64,000 nt of DNA from Dicaeum eximium (Eukaryota > Chordata > Aves > Passeriformes > Dicaeidae), in NCBI GenBank assembly GCA_013396995.1, contig VWZP01002845.1:6285655-6349654 (forward strand), read 5' to 3'. Of the stretch, positions 38,901 through 51,600 are shown in pieces (the stretch's first letter is position 1; each line of letters begins with the position of its first letter). The notes beneath the pieces are model-generated. The model had not been told where the DNA came from. It ran no database searches and saw only the letters and a list, made by a program, of their open reading frames with translations. Both the position numbers and the translations under genes were made by a program.

Positions 38901-41900
38901 TGTCCTTGAGTTAAAATAAGCAAAGAAAAACTCAAACTCCAAGCAACAACTGTAAAAGCCCACCTTAACCTACATTTTCTAAAACAATAGTACACAGACA
39001 ATCTTCCTGGTCATTCTGAATGGTCAGTCCTATCACTTTTTTAAATGTGTTTAAAATGAAAAAAAAAATTGTCTGCCCTCACAAATGATATTTGGAAGAG
39101 GTTAAAGGCATTGGGACCTAAATTATTTCCCCCTAAGTTGTGAAATAACTGGAGCTAAGTTCTTTTTCTTTCTTTTCTTGTTCCCATTCTTTCTTTTTAA
39201 CAAATGTTATCAGTTCTCTAAAATGAATGCTTTGTCTGTGGCAGATTATTCAGTGTTTGAAAGGCAGTCTACTGGTGGCAGCAGTTTAAGTTGAAATATT
39301 CTCAGAAGGAGGACTTGCATTAGTCTCAAGTGGTTTTGGGGGGTGCCATGTGATTAATAGTCTCTGGCAATTCACCTTGGATGTGAGAGTCACGAATGTT
39401 TATGTCAGTAGACAGAACAAAAGTTACGTAGTTACATATCATGGGGCCTCTGTGATGACAGAGATGGTCAATATTTTGAATTTGTTTTAAAAAAACCTAT
39501 TTTTACTCCTGCTTTGTGTGATGATCTTTCCAAAAAGGAATTGTAGTGGTTCTCTGGTTTTTGGTTTTTTTTTTATCTTGGAGTGATAACTGATAGCTGG
39601 AGAGTATTATTCACAGGCCATGTTTCACTGAAGATGTATTGCAGTACTGTCTTCACTGTTATCATGACTGGCTGAGCAACTGGAATGGAGCACAGTAACA
39701 GCTGGGGAGTGTGAGGAAATCTTTGTAGGGATAGATAGGTGTTCTTACTGCAGCTTCTGTTCATAACCCAGCTCTCTATACTACACGTTGGAGACTGACC
39801 TGAAAGTGCTGTCTATGGATGTCCCCAGAGCACACTGGGTGATTTGCTGTGAATGCTCTGCTGAGAAGCTGCCATCCTGTGAGAAGAGGGTATAATCCTG
39901 CCAGGGAGGAGGCTGTGTTCAGAGGCAGAGCTGTGCATGAAAGACAGACCAGACTGTCGTGAAGCATAGCAGTCCTGTAACTCTAAGAGGAAACTGGAGA
40001 TAAGCAGGAAAGATGAGCTGAGGAATGGAGTAAAACCTTGGTGAGAATTGTGTGGGAAAAGTCTTGCCAGTAGTAAAATGAGTGTCTGACAGGTTTCCAA
40101 TTAGATGAATAGTTTCACTGTTATGGTGAAGTTTTTGGACAGAGTAATACTTGAGTAAAATACATAATTGCAGGCAAAAAGTATTTGGCTTTGAGGTTTT
40201 TTCCGACATGCCACATGTCCAAATTCATAGCCATTGATTGAGATGTCAGCATTTATAACAAAAATAATAGCATTTAAACTTCTATTGAACCCATTCTCAG
40301 ATTGTTCTGCACTATGAAAGTGTGCAAGTTGCTTTCAGCTAGAAAAGCAAGAAGTGAAGCATAAAATATTTCAATCAAAAGTATCAGAAAATGCATAAAG
40401 GATACTATGGCCCTTTTTGAGCCTTTATTAGCATAGGCAGAGGAAGGATGATGAGTGGAAAGGCTGATGTGATTCTGTGACTGCTAGCACTTGCAGGGTC
40501 ATGGCCAAAGAAAAGCAAAGCATGAGGATAAATCTTATTATGTTTTGCTGTTATTACAGTTCAACTTCTTGGCTAACAATAAAGTTACTAATTCCCTCTT
40601 ATTCCTGTACATCCTTTTCCTTAAAAAAGCATAGACCAAAACTGCCTGTGTGCTTTTGGCATTCTCATGTGAATGTAGGCATGAGGGCTCCCAAATAACC
40701 AAGAGCTGATTCTGTGACTGGAATGTGTTTGCCTACTGTCTGTGTGGGTGGCAAAGTGTCCATGAATGTTTTAGCACAGTCTAGCTTGCTCTTGGTTTCA
40801 GTACAAGATTTACCACTGATCCATCAGTCCAGCAGTGACATGGAGGATTTAACATTTAAAAGTGAAAACCGCTTTTGGATGTACTCACTACTGGGCAACC
40901 CAAGGGCAAGTTGCTGCTAAATATGACTGAGTTGTTAGGTGGACAACTTTAGACAGAGATTGACACTGGGAGAAGATGCTGGTTGCTACTGGTGAACATC
41001 CTGGCAGAGCTCTGTGATGCCTTCTCTCAGTTTAAGAGCTTTACTGTAGTAAGTGGTGAAAGTCTACTGCTGTGAGCAATCATTTTCATCTTACGAGGTG
41101 TATAATTACAAGTTTTGTCTCAAGTGTATTCAAAGGCTAGTTAGTGTTTCATGTAGTTCCATTTTCTATGTAGGTCAGCTGTGTCTTTACCCGTACCATG
41201 CCCTGACACTTCAGCATTGCAGGCTTGCAGTGCTGGTGTGCTACAGTGTGAGACAAAGCTGAGCAGCCAAGCCTGTTACACTGCTGGCATGTCAGTAGGT
41301 GTATGTGTGTGGCATAAAAAATGTTGAGAAATAAAGGTTTTGGAAAGAGGTATGGCAGTGTCTGTAACCGGTGAGAGAGCAAAATCTGTCTAGACACTGG
41401 AAATGCTGGTGAAACCTTTCAGCCTGTTTGAGTTGTGTGGTGCACACAAGTAGTTACAGAGAAAAAAAAGTCCTTTCTAATGTGCAGTAGAACATAACAA
41501 TGCTGATGGGAAGTATGTGTAGTCCATGATGAGGTAGTTTAAAATCTTCTGTGTAGCAAACCTGGTCTTTAATCACCGTCAATTAATCTGCAAAAGATTC
41601 AAATTATCTAAAGTAGCATTTCTGTAAATAGTGCTATATTTCAACTTCATTCCATAACTGTTTGTGTATGCTGGGATACACAGGGTTTCCAGATATCTTC
41701 CTTCTCAAATCCCACCAAGAGTTTTCTTCAAGCATTACAACAATGAGAAAAACGCGAATATAAACTTTGAGTTCTTTGTTTGTAAAAAAAGCCATTTGCA
41801 GAACAGGAGTGAATCTTTCCCACCCTGGGCTTCAGGCACCAGTAGCTTGAACAGGAAGTGCTGTATTTAATGAATATGACTGAAACATTTTAGTGAGAAA

Positions 41901-42313
41901 TGTCTTTTTTTCATGTCAGTTTGATGATGCTTAGAGATCTAAGCCAGTAAATGGAAAGAGAGTAAGCAAAGGGTGCAAAAGGTAGTCAAAAGTGCAAGCA
42001 GAATATACTTATGGTGCTCTTCTCCATGACTAAAAATGTGTCTGCCTGGATCCACAACTTAATATCATTGGAGGATTTGGTCAAAATGCATGATTTTTCA
42101 GAAATGTTTAAGAAACTTGAGGTCATAAGGAATTATTGCAATGAAAAATGCCATCGCTGTTTGTTAATTATTGCCACGCCATTAAATTTCAACACCACCC
42201 AGATTGTGGATGCAGTACTAGTTTGAGGCCATCACTCTACCTTTTTGCTTGTAAACAACAACTTAACATGTAAGGGCTTGAAAATACTCATGAGTTATTT
42301 GTTTTCTTCACAG

Positions 42314-42402
42314 GCTGGAATGGTGTTAAGATGTGGATACTTCTGGTTTGGCTTGTTTCTTGTGCCCACTGCGTGCCTTGTTAAAGACGTGGCATGGACA
42401 GC
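42314..42402 (+). CDS. ATP8A2: ATP8A2 internal exon A (transmembrane helix 10), P4-ATPase phospholipid flippase
   Basis: ATP8A2 is a P4-type ATPase that, with the CDC50A (TMEM30A) subunit, moves phosphatidylserine and phosphatidylethanolamine to the cytoplasmic leaflet of membranes, mainly in neurons, photoreceptors and testis. This 89-base exon follows a polypyrimidine-CAG acceptor (ttttcttcacag) and ends at a canonical GTAAGT donor. It translates as 29 codons plus two bases, starting [15 protein letters not shown] and ending [10 protein letters not shown]. The aromatic/aliphatic stretch with the PTACL segment is the last membrane helix (M10), followed by the start of the cytoplasmic tail. 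The mammalian protein has a closely similar [16 protein letters not shown] segment; here Ile-Glu is Val-Lys. The last two bases (GC) join the first base of exon B to make an Ala codon. The preceding exon is not in the window. The paralogue ATP8A1 has a clearly different tail, so the ATP8A2 call is strong when the three exons are read together. Confidence 0.95.
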
Positions 42403-43382
42403 GTAAGTCCCAAACCAGTCTTCTTGGTCTTGTAGGAATTATTCTCTATGCACGTGTTGTCCAATCCAGTATTGTTCTGTAAAGAACTCTCTCAATGATT
42501 GTAAAATGGTGATACCCATCTGGAAAGGAAAAAAGGTGAAGTGGGTGATTCCTCACCTGCCACGGCACCTAGCAGTTTGAGAGGATAAATAACTGGGACT
42601 AAATCTGGAGGAGGTGACCTTAACTGAGTAATGAAGGTGTGTCACCTTAGGATTATTTGTGTTGTCTAGCCTTTAGTTGAAGGCAAATTTAAATTGGACA
42701 TCCAAGATTTCCTGAAAATGGAGCAAATAATTTCTTGAATCTGACTAAGGTTAGGTAGAAAGTAGAAATGTGGCACTCCAATCCATACCCAGTAAGCTCT
42801 CAGCTCTTTGTCAGCTGCTTTTTAGGTTTTCCTTCAGCAGTGGGTCCCAGACTGAACTGGGAGAAGAGCAATACTCTGCACTTTATGTTTGAAGTGAAGC
42901 CTTAATGGTACCTGCACTGCCCAGAGAGGAGGAACAAACTGGTGAAGTACAAGCCTGTGTAATTCCCTTCTCTCAGAATTTTGTGGTTTCAAAGCCTTGC
43001 AGAAGGCAAACAATTTCAAGAACTTGGATTTAAAGGGAAGCAACTTACCTTCTCTGCCATTGTAATTTGAAATACAGAAGTAATAATTTTAATTTAGAAT
43101 TTGTGGCGTTTTGTGCAGCTTACTTTTAAGTGTCTTAAGCCCCAAACCTTTCATCTTTTCCTTTGGAAAGCTGTATTATAACTAAGAAGGTTTTCTTACA
43201 TGGTTACATAATGCAAGGAGGACCTGGGACTTTCCAACACTGGGGTAAAAAGGCAAATCCTGCCTGGAATGAAGAGGAAATACAAGTTAGCTTGTCTCTT
43301 GTCAGAAAGGCTCACAGTAAAAGCATCACAGCACATAACACTTTGCTCCCAGAGTGAGCTGTTGGTCAGTCAGGGAAGATTC

Positions 43383-43462
43383 TTGGAATCCTACAACCAT
43401 TGAGGTTGGAAAAGACCTGTGAGGTCATGGAGTCCAACAGTAACACTGCCAAGTCCACCAAT
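43383..43462 (-). mobile_element. Short CR1 LINE 3' fragment in the A-B intron
   Basis: The + strand reads cttggaatcctacaaccatt, gaggttggaaaagacctgtg, aggtcatggagtccaacag and taacactgccaagtccacc. This is the reverse complement of an avian CR1 3' end, of the subtype whose text continues with AACACTGCCAAGTCCACCA. It lies about 1 kb downstream of exon A. Confidence 0.9.
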
Positions 43463-46435
43463 CTGATTTACAGAAAAATGCAGAAAATACTAAAAAACCC
43501 AGAAATATTCCCAAACACAGGCACATTTCAAACACCTTCATGAAAGGTAAGTCATATGCACAGGTCAGAAAATCTGGTTTTATTTCATATTGGGTTGATA
43601 GCACAGTGAAATTAAACTGGTAGTAGGCAAATCTGCCAGTCAGTAAATACGTCTTAAATTTTGTCCCTCAGCTTAATTTTCACAAGGTAGACTGCTCAAA
43701 TTAAATCTAGGTATTGTAATATAAAATTTCAACTATGATTTAATAGTCCAGCACATCAGAGGGGTTTTTTTTTGCACTCACTAAACTTGTGCAATTGCAA
43801 ATGATTTTAAAATTCTAAAACTGAGGCAAAAATGTTTAAATTTAGATACTTAACTGTGTCTGTGATCTGCTTATTAAAAGTCTGAAAAAAAATGTTTTGC
43901 TTTTTTAATGTTTTCATGGTAGTTGAGTGTCCTGAAGTTGTCCTCTCTTCTTATCAGTTCTTGGCAAAAATGACTCATGAATTGTAAAGCAGGCCAGACC
44001 ATGGCAGGTTCATCCTCAGCCATTAGTCATTTCAAGCTCAGTTACTGACTGAGCCTGTTCTTTAATATTTCTTAAATAAATCTCAGCAACATAATCCTTT
44101 CAGTTGTCCAGACTGAGAATGTGTAGAGACTGTGAAGCTCTCAAAACAAATGCGTATGATTGATAGACCAGATATTTTCCCAACAGATTTTAAACAGGAG
44201 GCTCCTAACAATATTAAGCAAAAAACTCTTCTCTTACCAGGACTTTTTTATTTTTTTAGCTAAGCCATCACTGAAAAATTAACACCATTAACATTTTAAC
44301 TAGGATAAATGAAATGACACAGCTATCAGCACTGCCATATGGAAGGAGTAAAGGTCTGTTTCCTTTCCAAGAGGCTTGCCATTTAAAATTGGAGCCTAAG
44401 GCCTCTGGAAATCAGCTGGCACATTTCCACAGCAGTGGTTACACCACATTGCTCTCTGTAGTTCAGCAGAATATGATTTTGGCCATAAAATTCCAGCGAC
44501 TCTGACTGCTCATGGTCATGGAATTTATCCCTTTCAGTTTCTTTTGGACATGAGGCACATGTCCGCAGACAGAACATCCATATGACCCAAAAGGTACACG
44601 CCTAATTTCAGTACAAAATACTGCCAGAAAGATATAAACACAGTACAGAGTTTTTGTCTGGAACAGGGTTGATTGGAAAGTCTGTTTCAGACACATACAA
44701 ATCTTCTGTTTATAAACTGCTGTGCTGCATCTACTATCAAAATTTCTAATGCTGGAAACAAGAACGTGTTCCCATTGTTACACAGGCTTCAGTTGTCAAC
44801 ACATCACTTACCTCCCATGTTCTCTGCGGCTCCAGGATTTTTTATTTTCTTTTTTCCTTTTTTTTTCCTTTTTAAATGAATCAAGGAAATGTGGAAAACT
44901 CTTTTTAAAGAGAAGGAAGCTTATTATTAATTCTTGGTTGCAATACGTTGTTAACTTTGGTCCGCTACCCTGAATTCAGTGCCTTGGTTTGCCTTGTAAA
45001 AATCCTAGCTGTGCCACCAGTACAATGAACAGAGCTTTATAAGGGGAGTGCTCCTTCACAGTTGGCACATGTCACTTGAATACATGTCACTGCCTCTAGG
45101 AAGTCTTGGAGTAGCTGACTCAGAGGTATGTGGGAATCATAAAAACGCAGAGTGTATTCCAGCAAAATCAGGCAAGAGGGCAAGAATTTGTTCCTAATTG
45201 GTGTCTCAATGCTTATTTTACAATGAAAAATTTCCTGAGCCTTCAAATCATTACCAAAATTTTCATTAACTTTTTTTTTTACCATGGGTAAGAAGCAGTT
45301 TGTACTTGCCAGGTCTGCAGTGTAAGTAAAAGAAGAAGATACGAGGAGCTCTTCCCATCTTTGCATATACTTGCAGTCCCTGAAATACAAGACTCATAAA
45401 ATGGTTGTGAAGATAATAAGCCACAGTAGAGGTAGTGTCATGTTTGAGAAACATTTATGAATGTCACCATGCTTCTCCCTGGCAGATTCTGGCCTCCTGA
45501 ACCCCCTAAATAACCTAGGCCAGTGAAGTGATGCACTCCCCTGGCTTTGAAGGGGAAGGGCCACACAAAATACAAAGATAGCCTGTTCTTACAGTCCCTG
45601 ATCTTAATATCCCAGCATGTGAGGGAGAGGTGAGTTATGTAATGCATTAAATTTTAGCTGAACAGTAACAGCAAACACAAGACCTCATTGCTCATTGAGG
45701 ACTGATTGTGCATCCAGGGCCACTTGCAGCGTACTAACCTAAAAGCTCAGAATCCTACCTGTATTTCTGTGCATCAAAAGTTTGTAATATGCTGAAGGGA
45801 AAAAGTCTTTCAGTATCCAGTCCTGTTGCCAGCAGTCTGTGGAATATTTGCAGTTGATTTTGATAGGAGCAAGCCCAGACTCTGAGACAATTGTAATACC
45901 ATATTTTAGTATTTGTTTTTGAGGGAACATGTGGATAGGTTAGGTCAGGCCTTTTTCATATTCTTATATTTATTGATAATATTTGATTACTGACTGTTCC
46001 ATGGGTGCTCTTTCTTCCAGGTGAAGGTGTTACTCAATGCATAGCAACTACCAGCCCCAGAAGAGCCCATGTGTTTCATCATTTCACACTACTTACAAAA
46101 CACTTCATTATCCCCAACTTATGGCAAACAGTATTTCTTCCACGTTGTATCACATCAGTGTCATGCCTCCTTGTGCTGTGCTGCACAAACTGGACTTGTT
46201 GATCAGGATCCATTCTGTCAAATTTTGAATTCAATATTCACTCTAAGAGAAAAGAAAAACATCTCTTATGGGTTATGGTGAAATAAACGTGAAACTTTTG
46301 AAGAGATTGAATAACATGTACATTTCTATGTTCTTGTCAGTGGGGAAAACTGGTTATGAAGGATTTAAAAAATTCCAAATGTGCTCAGTCTTGAAGTTTG
46401 CAATAGTAGGTATGGCCTCTTTAAAAGGGAAGAGA

Positions 46436-46465
46436 TGAAGGTCAAAATTTCAAGGTCAAAATTCC
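46436..46465 (+). repeat. 14-base tandem duplication containing two AAGGTCA half-sites
   Basis: The sequence aaggtcaaaatttc is followed directly by aaggtcaaaattcc. Each unit begins with AAGGTCA, the extended half-site bound by orphan nuclear receptors of the ERR/NR5A type; the second is preceded by TTC, giving TTCAAGGTCA. Function is not shown. Confidence 0.6.
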
Positions 46466-48163
46466 AATGTATTTATTTAAATTAAAGAGTGTGATAGTGA
46501 ATTCAACTGAAAAGATTATAAAAATTAATAGCCTCAAAGCTTTCTCATTTTAATAGCTATATTTTCCTTCCTCAAAGAGGAGACCAGTCTAATCATTAGC
46601 CTAACTAGTTATAGCAACTTGAATCTAATTAATGTCTGTGCAGCTGTTGGTAATCTCACATTGCTGAAGCATTATGCATTTTAAAAATATCCTTGCTACT
46701 CATTTCTTTTGACACAGTATGTGGATGTTACAGATCATATACCTTTGGTGGTTTGTTTTAACAATATACCATTCTAAGTACATCCTGAAAATCTTTACCT
46801 TCAGATTTTGGTGTCCTTCATCTTCTGTTGTTCTATTTTTTTTTCTCTTAACTGCAGATGTGTTTTGAAAGTAGTTTTCCATTTTAGCTTCTCATTTTTA
46901 GATATTTGGGGCCTAATTCAGCAATACAAAGACCAGAGGACTTGGATATCCTAGTATTAGTATCAAGGCACTGTCATTATAAACAGTGTCAGCAAAGATT
47001 TTGTGGTCTTTGTTTCTTATTCCCTATGGATGGAGCAATAAGTATCATACTTTTTAAAAATAAATGCATCTTCATTATTTTTAATTACATACACACCGGT
47101 TATTATTTTTCTGCTAGAGGGAGTTTTAGATTGTTTTATATCATTGGCTAAAGATTTTCATGTCTGCGTGTAAGATTTTTATGAAACTTGTGAAGAAATT
47201 TTTGCGACCTTTGAGCTGAAGAATATTATTTTAATGCTATTAAGCAAGTAGTGTCTCAGCTGACTTGGCTCCATCTTGTTTTAAGGCTTATTGTGCAGTC
47301 ACATGCAAATCTATATTCTCATGGGACTCTTGTCCTCCTTTAACTGGCACAAAAGAGGAAGCTGATCAAAAACTGCCCATGTGAGAAAAATCCCTGTGTT
47401 TTGTATTCTTGCTTTGTACAGGTCATGAAAAAGGGGACTTGATTGTCTCCCCTATGTCAATGTAATTTAGGTATAATAGCCCTGGAGCAGTAGGTGAACC
47501 TGGGGGGGAAAAGCCCAAGTCTCTTCTTGGGGGACTCTAAATTGCACTCTAAGTTTTGATTGCATGTGTGGTACATGGATTACTCTTTGAATCCTCAAGC
47601 AAAAAAAGTAGGAGGACACAGCCAGTCTTGTTACTGGCAGTTTGGGAGTTCATTGAGGAGAGAAGTGCCTTTCCAGTCATGTGAGACTGATAAATGAAAA
47701 TCAAGGGGCTTGAATGGCAATTATTAGCTGAGGCTCTCCTCTGGTTTTCACAGCAGTGCCACGTGTAGCTGCAAAGACAGAGTGGATTCATGTTTTACTG
47801 CCATGAATATTCAATGGATCCCAGCTCTTTTGTCTGAGTGCCCGGGTCCTGAGCAGTCCCACGGCAGCAGGGTCAGGTCTCTCTAGTCCCATAGTGCTGC
47901 TGCTTGGGTAGGTTTTGAGTGTTGTGTTGAAGTGGCTGAGCTCTGTTTAATTTGAAGTCGTCCTGATTTCTTCTCATTTTGTATGTATTTTTCCCCAGGT
48001 ATTGTGAACCTGAACTAACATGCATACGCTGTGCTTTATTTCCCAAATCCTTCAAGGGAGGGTCCTGTGCCTCTCACCTGAAAGGTAAAATTGGGGGCTT
48101 GTAGGAAAACAAATGTTCACATGGCTTTTTTGTTTTGTTTTTTGTCCTTTCCTTGTGTTATAG

Positions 48164-48268
48164 GGCGAAGCATACCTACCGTAAAACTTTGCTGGAGCAA
48201 GTTAAGGAGTTGGAAACAAAGACAAGAGAACTGGGAAAAGCCATGCTTCGTGATAGTAATGGAAAAAG
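48164..48268 (+). CDS. ATP8A2: ATP8A2 internal exon B (proximal cytoplasmic C-terminal tail)
   Basis: This 105-base exon is preceded by a long T-rich tract (48126-48161) and a TAG acceptor. The first base completes the Ala codon started in exon A. It then reads 34 codons, [17 protein letters not shown] followed by [17 protein letters not shown], and two bases (AG) of a split codon. This is the charged, helix-prone segment just after M10; the mammalian counterpart reads [20 protein letters not shown] and then VLRDSNGKR. In P4-ATPases this tail docks on the cytoplasmic domains and takes part in autoinhibition. The donor is GCAAGT after AAAAAG, so the intron is of the minor GC-AG class; apart from the C the match to the donor consensus is excellent. 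No GT donor in this stretch keeps the family sequence. The open frame runs past the donor for about 26 codons into intron, which is not conserved coding sequence. Confidence 0.95.
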
Positions 48269-48573
48269 GCAAGTGTATGCTACATGTTTAAACCAGACCC
48301 TTCTTTTCCTCTGCCCTCCCTATTTCTCATTCACCATTAAAATCTGATTGTAGACAGGCTAATAAGGCTTCTTCTCCTGTATTATTAATTTACTGCTGTT
48401 CCCTTTCATATGTTCCCACCACAGAAACCAGCCTTGCCTTCCTTTTTATTTCTTCTGCATTATTGCTGTGAGGCTCTATTGGAAACTGCTGCTCAGTCTC
48501 CTGCATGGTAACATGTAGTGCTCTTACCTGGCCACTGAGGCAGACTGGGTTTGAAAGCACTTTGTTATGTCAT

Positions 48574-48610
48574 CCAAAAAAACAAAACAAAAAAAAAACC
48601 AAAAGAAAAG
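48574..48610 (+). repeat. A-rich low-complexity tract
   Basis: Runs of A separated by C pairs (ccaaaaaaacaaaacaaaaa and on). It lies 300 bases downstream of exon B. No adjacent retroposon body could be identified. Confidence 0.8.
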
Positions 48611-51600
48611 ATAATCATGTCAGGGGAGGGAACTGTCAGCAGCTCAGGATATAAAGACTGTAGCTAAAAGGAGAACTGGCTTAATCGATTGTGCCCTGGT
48701 ACTTTATTCAGTTTCACCTTAAGGGGGTTTTTTATGCTTTTGCTGTTTTCACTACAGCTTGCAGGTCTCTTGCTTTCAGGGTTCTCAGTTTCTCGTTGTG
48801 CCTCTCCCTTATAACCACACCATATGGACTTGAATATATTGCTATTATTGAACCTTTCATTGTATAGAGAGTATGTGTTGTGTGGGAACTTTTGTCTCTT
48901 CTGAAAGAAGCTAAAGAAAATCATGGTGAGGCTTTTGCATCCAACAGTTTCATTTACCATCTCAGAATGTGGTTCTGCATCAGCTGGTCGGAAAAGATCT
49001 CCAAGTTCAAAAAGGTTTTAGAACTAACTCTTCTGTTCCTTACACAATATGGCACCACATGACTTGCTAAGAAACTACATGATCATTAAACTGGATTTTA
49101 GCAAACCTTATAAACTAGCAAACTGAGTGGAATGGGGCTTTTAAAAGATTTTGTTCTTCTGGGGCAGGGTCATCCTTTGAGCCTTTGATGTCTATTCTAA
49201 GGTAAACTAATTGCCATATTTTAGCTGCTGCTAAGACAAGCAGATAGTAGATTTTTTTCAACTGAATTTGTGTGTTAATAAGGACTGGTTTTAGGGAAAA
49301 TTATCAGGCAGTGATTTACTGAGATTATGGTAAACTGAAAAGCTTTTAAAAAAGCTTGTGTGAACTTTAATGTGTTTATAAGATGTCCTTAGGGACCAGA
49401 GTTTGCTTCTCAGAGGCCGAGACAAAGTAAACACAGTGTTATTGATTAAGATCATTTCAAAACACTTGGTATCTTCAGTTTTTGAGTAATTTTTCTGCTG
49501 CGACGTTTGGGTCCAGCAAAACAGAGTTTATAAATTTTGCTCACTAGCTAAAGTCACAAACTGCACATCAAATTATTTGAAAAGAGAAAGCAAATTCTGC
49601 AGCTACAAAGGAAGCATTTTGTGCCACAGTTATAACCACCAAAGACGCTGAATATCAGGCATTTAATTAAATAATGGGCCTTGTTCTTAGAAGGTTGAGC
49701 AGTCATTTTGAAGTCAGTTGAAGCCAAAGCACTTGGTACCAAAATCAGGTCAGTCTCCCCAGACAAGGAAGATGTAACTGGTGTTGTGCTGATAGTGTGA
49801 TTAGATGCCAGGTAAGTGGAAACCAGACCAGCAGAAACTGACTGTTCCCAGGCACATGGCTCTGGTATGAGCTCTATGAGTCACCTGGGTGTTGCTGTGG
49901 TTCCTATCCAGGCATTTATGTAAAGTTGTATTGGTGCTGGTTCGAAGCATTTGTGTTTTCCTGCCAGTATTTAATGCCAGTTATTGACAGTCAGAGAGGA
50001 GTGTGATCAACTTTGTGCCTGGGTTGCAGGGTGGGTTGAATTGCTGTTAACAGCAAGAGAGAGACAGTCAGCATTTGATCTGTTTATATGTGCATGGCTG
50101 TGTCTCCAAGAACTTGATGGGTTTCTCCTCTGTTTACACACTGTCCTGACTTTCTGTACATTTCATGGCCATGTTGTAATTCATTCATACACTCCATGTT
50201 TTCATAGCCTTTTACTTTATTGCATTCTCACTGCAAACTCTTTCATCTGCATGCCTCCTCCATATAGCTTCACTTCATTCTCGAAACGCTTGCATGGAGA
50301 TGATGTAAGGAATACCTTCTGGCCCTCCTTCCCATTTTCCCTCCCCCCTTCTTTCCATGCATTTGTTTGTTCTCATCCCTAATTGCTCCCAGATTTTCTG
50401 GGTGGTCCATCTGTGAACTAGATAATGGTAGAGTGCCTCTGCCTGCTTGGAGCTGGTGTGCTGTGCTTGTGTTGTGGCCTCCCGACTCCTCTTCAGAGTT
50501 GTTGTGTCTTTTATCTCTTTTGTTTGTCTCGTGGCTCTTTCACACCTGCTAGAAATCGTGTGCTTGTCCAAAGGGAAGGGTGAGGGTGGGAAAGGAGTGG
50601 GAACTTCCTTCAGTTAGTCTCTCTGGTTCATGTTCTTTATTTTTTAAAATTTCCTCGAAGTTGGTGGAAATGTGTGCTAAGGTGCATGCTCTGCTCTCCC
50701 CTCCTGCCTGCAGCCCCATTGCTCTTGGGATGTTTCTGGCAATGTGACACTATGCAGGAAGGGAAACTAACGGGACTCTTCTCATTTCTAATAGAAAATA
50801 GAGAGCTGTGTAAAAACTGCACGAGTCTGCCTGTCACCTCAGTGCTTGGTTGGAAGTGTTCCTGAAGACATGCCCATTAGGTGCTGGTTTGTTCAGGCAG
50901 CTATGGAAGATAAGCTGGCTGTCACTGGGGTCTATTTTCCTGGCCTACATAGTGGACACTGTTTTTGTTCAGTGTTTTTCACAAACAAACAACAAAAAAC
51001 TCACACCCAATTACAGATAAGAGAAAGATTTAGGGAGCTAATTGCTTTTATCATTTCCTAGACCTTAGACAAAAAATGAGGTGCAAGATCCCAGTGTTCA
51101 GAACTAGTCTGCTAAACAAAAAGCAGTTTGCAAAGCCTGGAAAGTAGTGAGTGCATCTAGACTTGCACAACAGCATGCCAACAGTTTGGTGTGACTCAGC
51201 TGAATTGCTGTTAAATGTGGGCAGATATAACCTGGGTCCTTACTGCACTTGGGGAAGGAGTTCTGGGAGAGCTGTGTGTGCCACTCAATACCTGTATGTG
51301 CATATCCTGTCTCAGAGGATCTTCACCATGACAGCTGTTCTTGCTAGACACATTTTTCTGGGTTAATAAAAAATGTCTTCACTAGTGCTCATTATATCTT
51401 TCTGAATCTTGTCCCTTTGAACAGTTTCTAAAATTTGCTACATTTCTAGAATTTGCTTGTATTGCTCTTAAAAAGCAGGTGCACATTTTTTGCCATACCA
51501 ATGACTGGGAATGAACAGCAAGGCAATTGCTGGTTGGTTGATGAGGGACTGTTTGGTCTGTGCAGGGCAGAGTGTCAGCACCCTGGGCACTACAGCTGGT

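Larger units (their letters stand above)
1..42313 (+). other. ATP8A2: ATP8A2 intron upstream of exon A (partial, over 42 kb)
   Basis: No segment matching the preceding ATP8A2 exon (the M9-M10 loop, expected to include a WPTIPIAPDM-like run) could be found by reading the + strand, so everything before 42314 is taken as one intron or the end of one. It contains the repeats, the CpG island and the enhancer-like blocks listed separately. Long introns are normal for this gene in vertebrates. I cannot exclude short alternative exons or non-coding transcripts that leave no obvious trace. Confidence 0.8.
31556..42313. other. Intron sequence between the CpG island and exon A
   Basis: No gene is recognised apart from the intron itself. 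A GC-richer patch at about 37600-38330 carries overlapping frames on both strands (up to 131 codons, minus strand) and a 7-base inverted repeat (CGGTGAT at 38117 with ATCACCG at 38138). Nothing identifies it as a gene. A possible CR1 tail is at 35406. The remainder is plain AT-rich intron. Confidence 0.6.
42403..48163 (+). other. ATP8A2: ATP8A2 intron between exons A and B
   Basis: The intron is 5761 bases long and starts GTAAGT, ending TAG. It separates two coding exons whose phases join exactly. Within it I see a CR1 fragment (43383-43462), a T-rich stretch at 44839-44875 and a local direct repeat at 46437-46464. Elsewhere it is ordinary AT-rich intron without recognisable genes. Confidence 0.93.

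Noticed and set aside
1..42313. The ATP8A2 exon preceding exon A
   Set aside because: Looked for the IWPTIPIAPDM-like segment and its codons on the + strand and did not find it; it must lie upstream of the window.
48091..48347. Two unspliced + strand frames covering exon B
   Set aside because: One is out of frame; the other contains the real exon peptide but extends into intron on both sides. Only 48164-48268 is coding.
49984..50382. A 132-codon + strand frame with several Cys/Phe-rich hydrophobic stretches
   Set aside because: It resembles translated pyrimidine-rich intron, has no splice-compatible boundaries, and no family was recognised.
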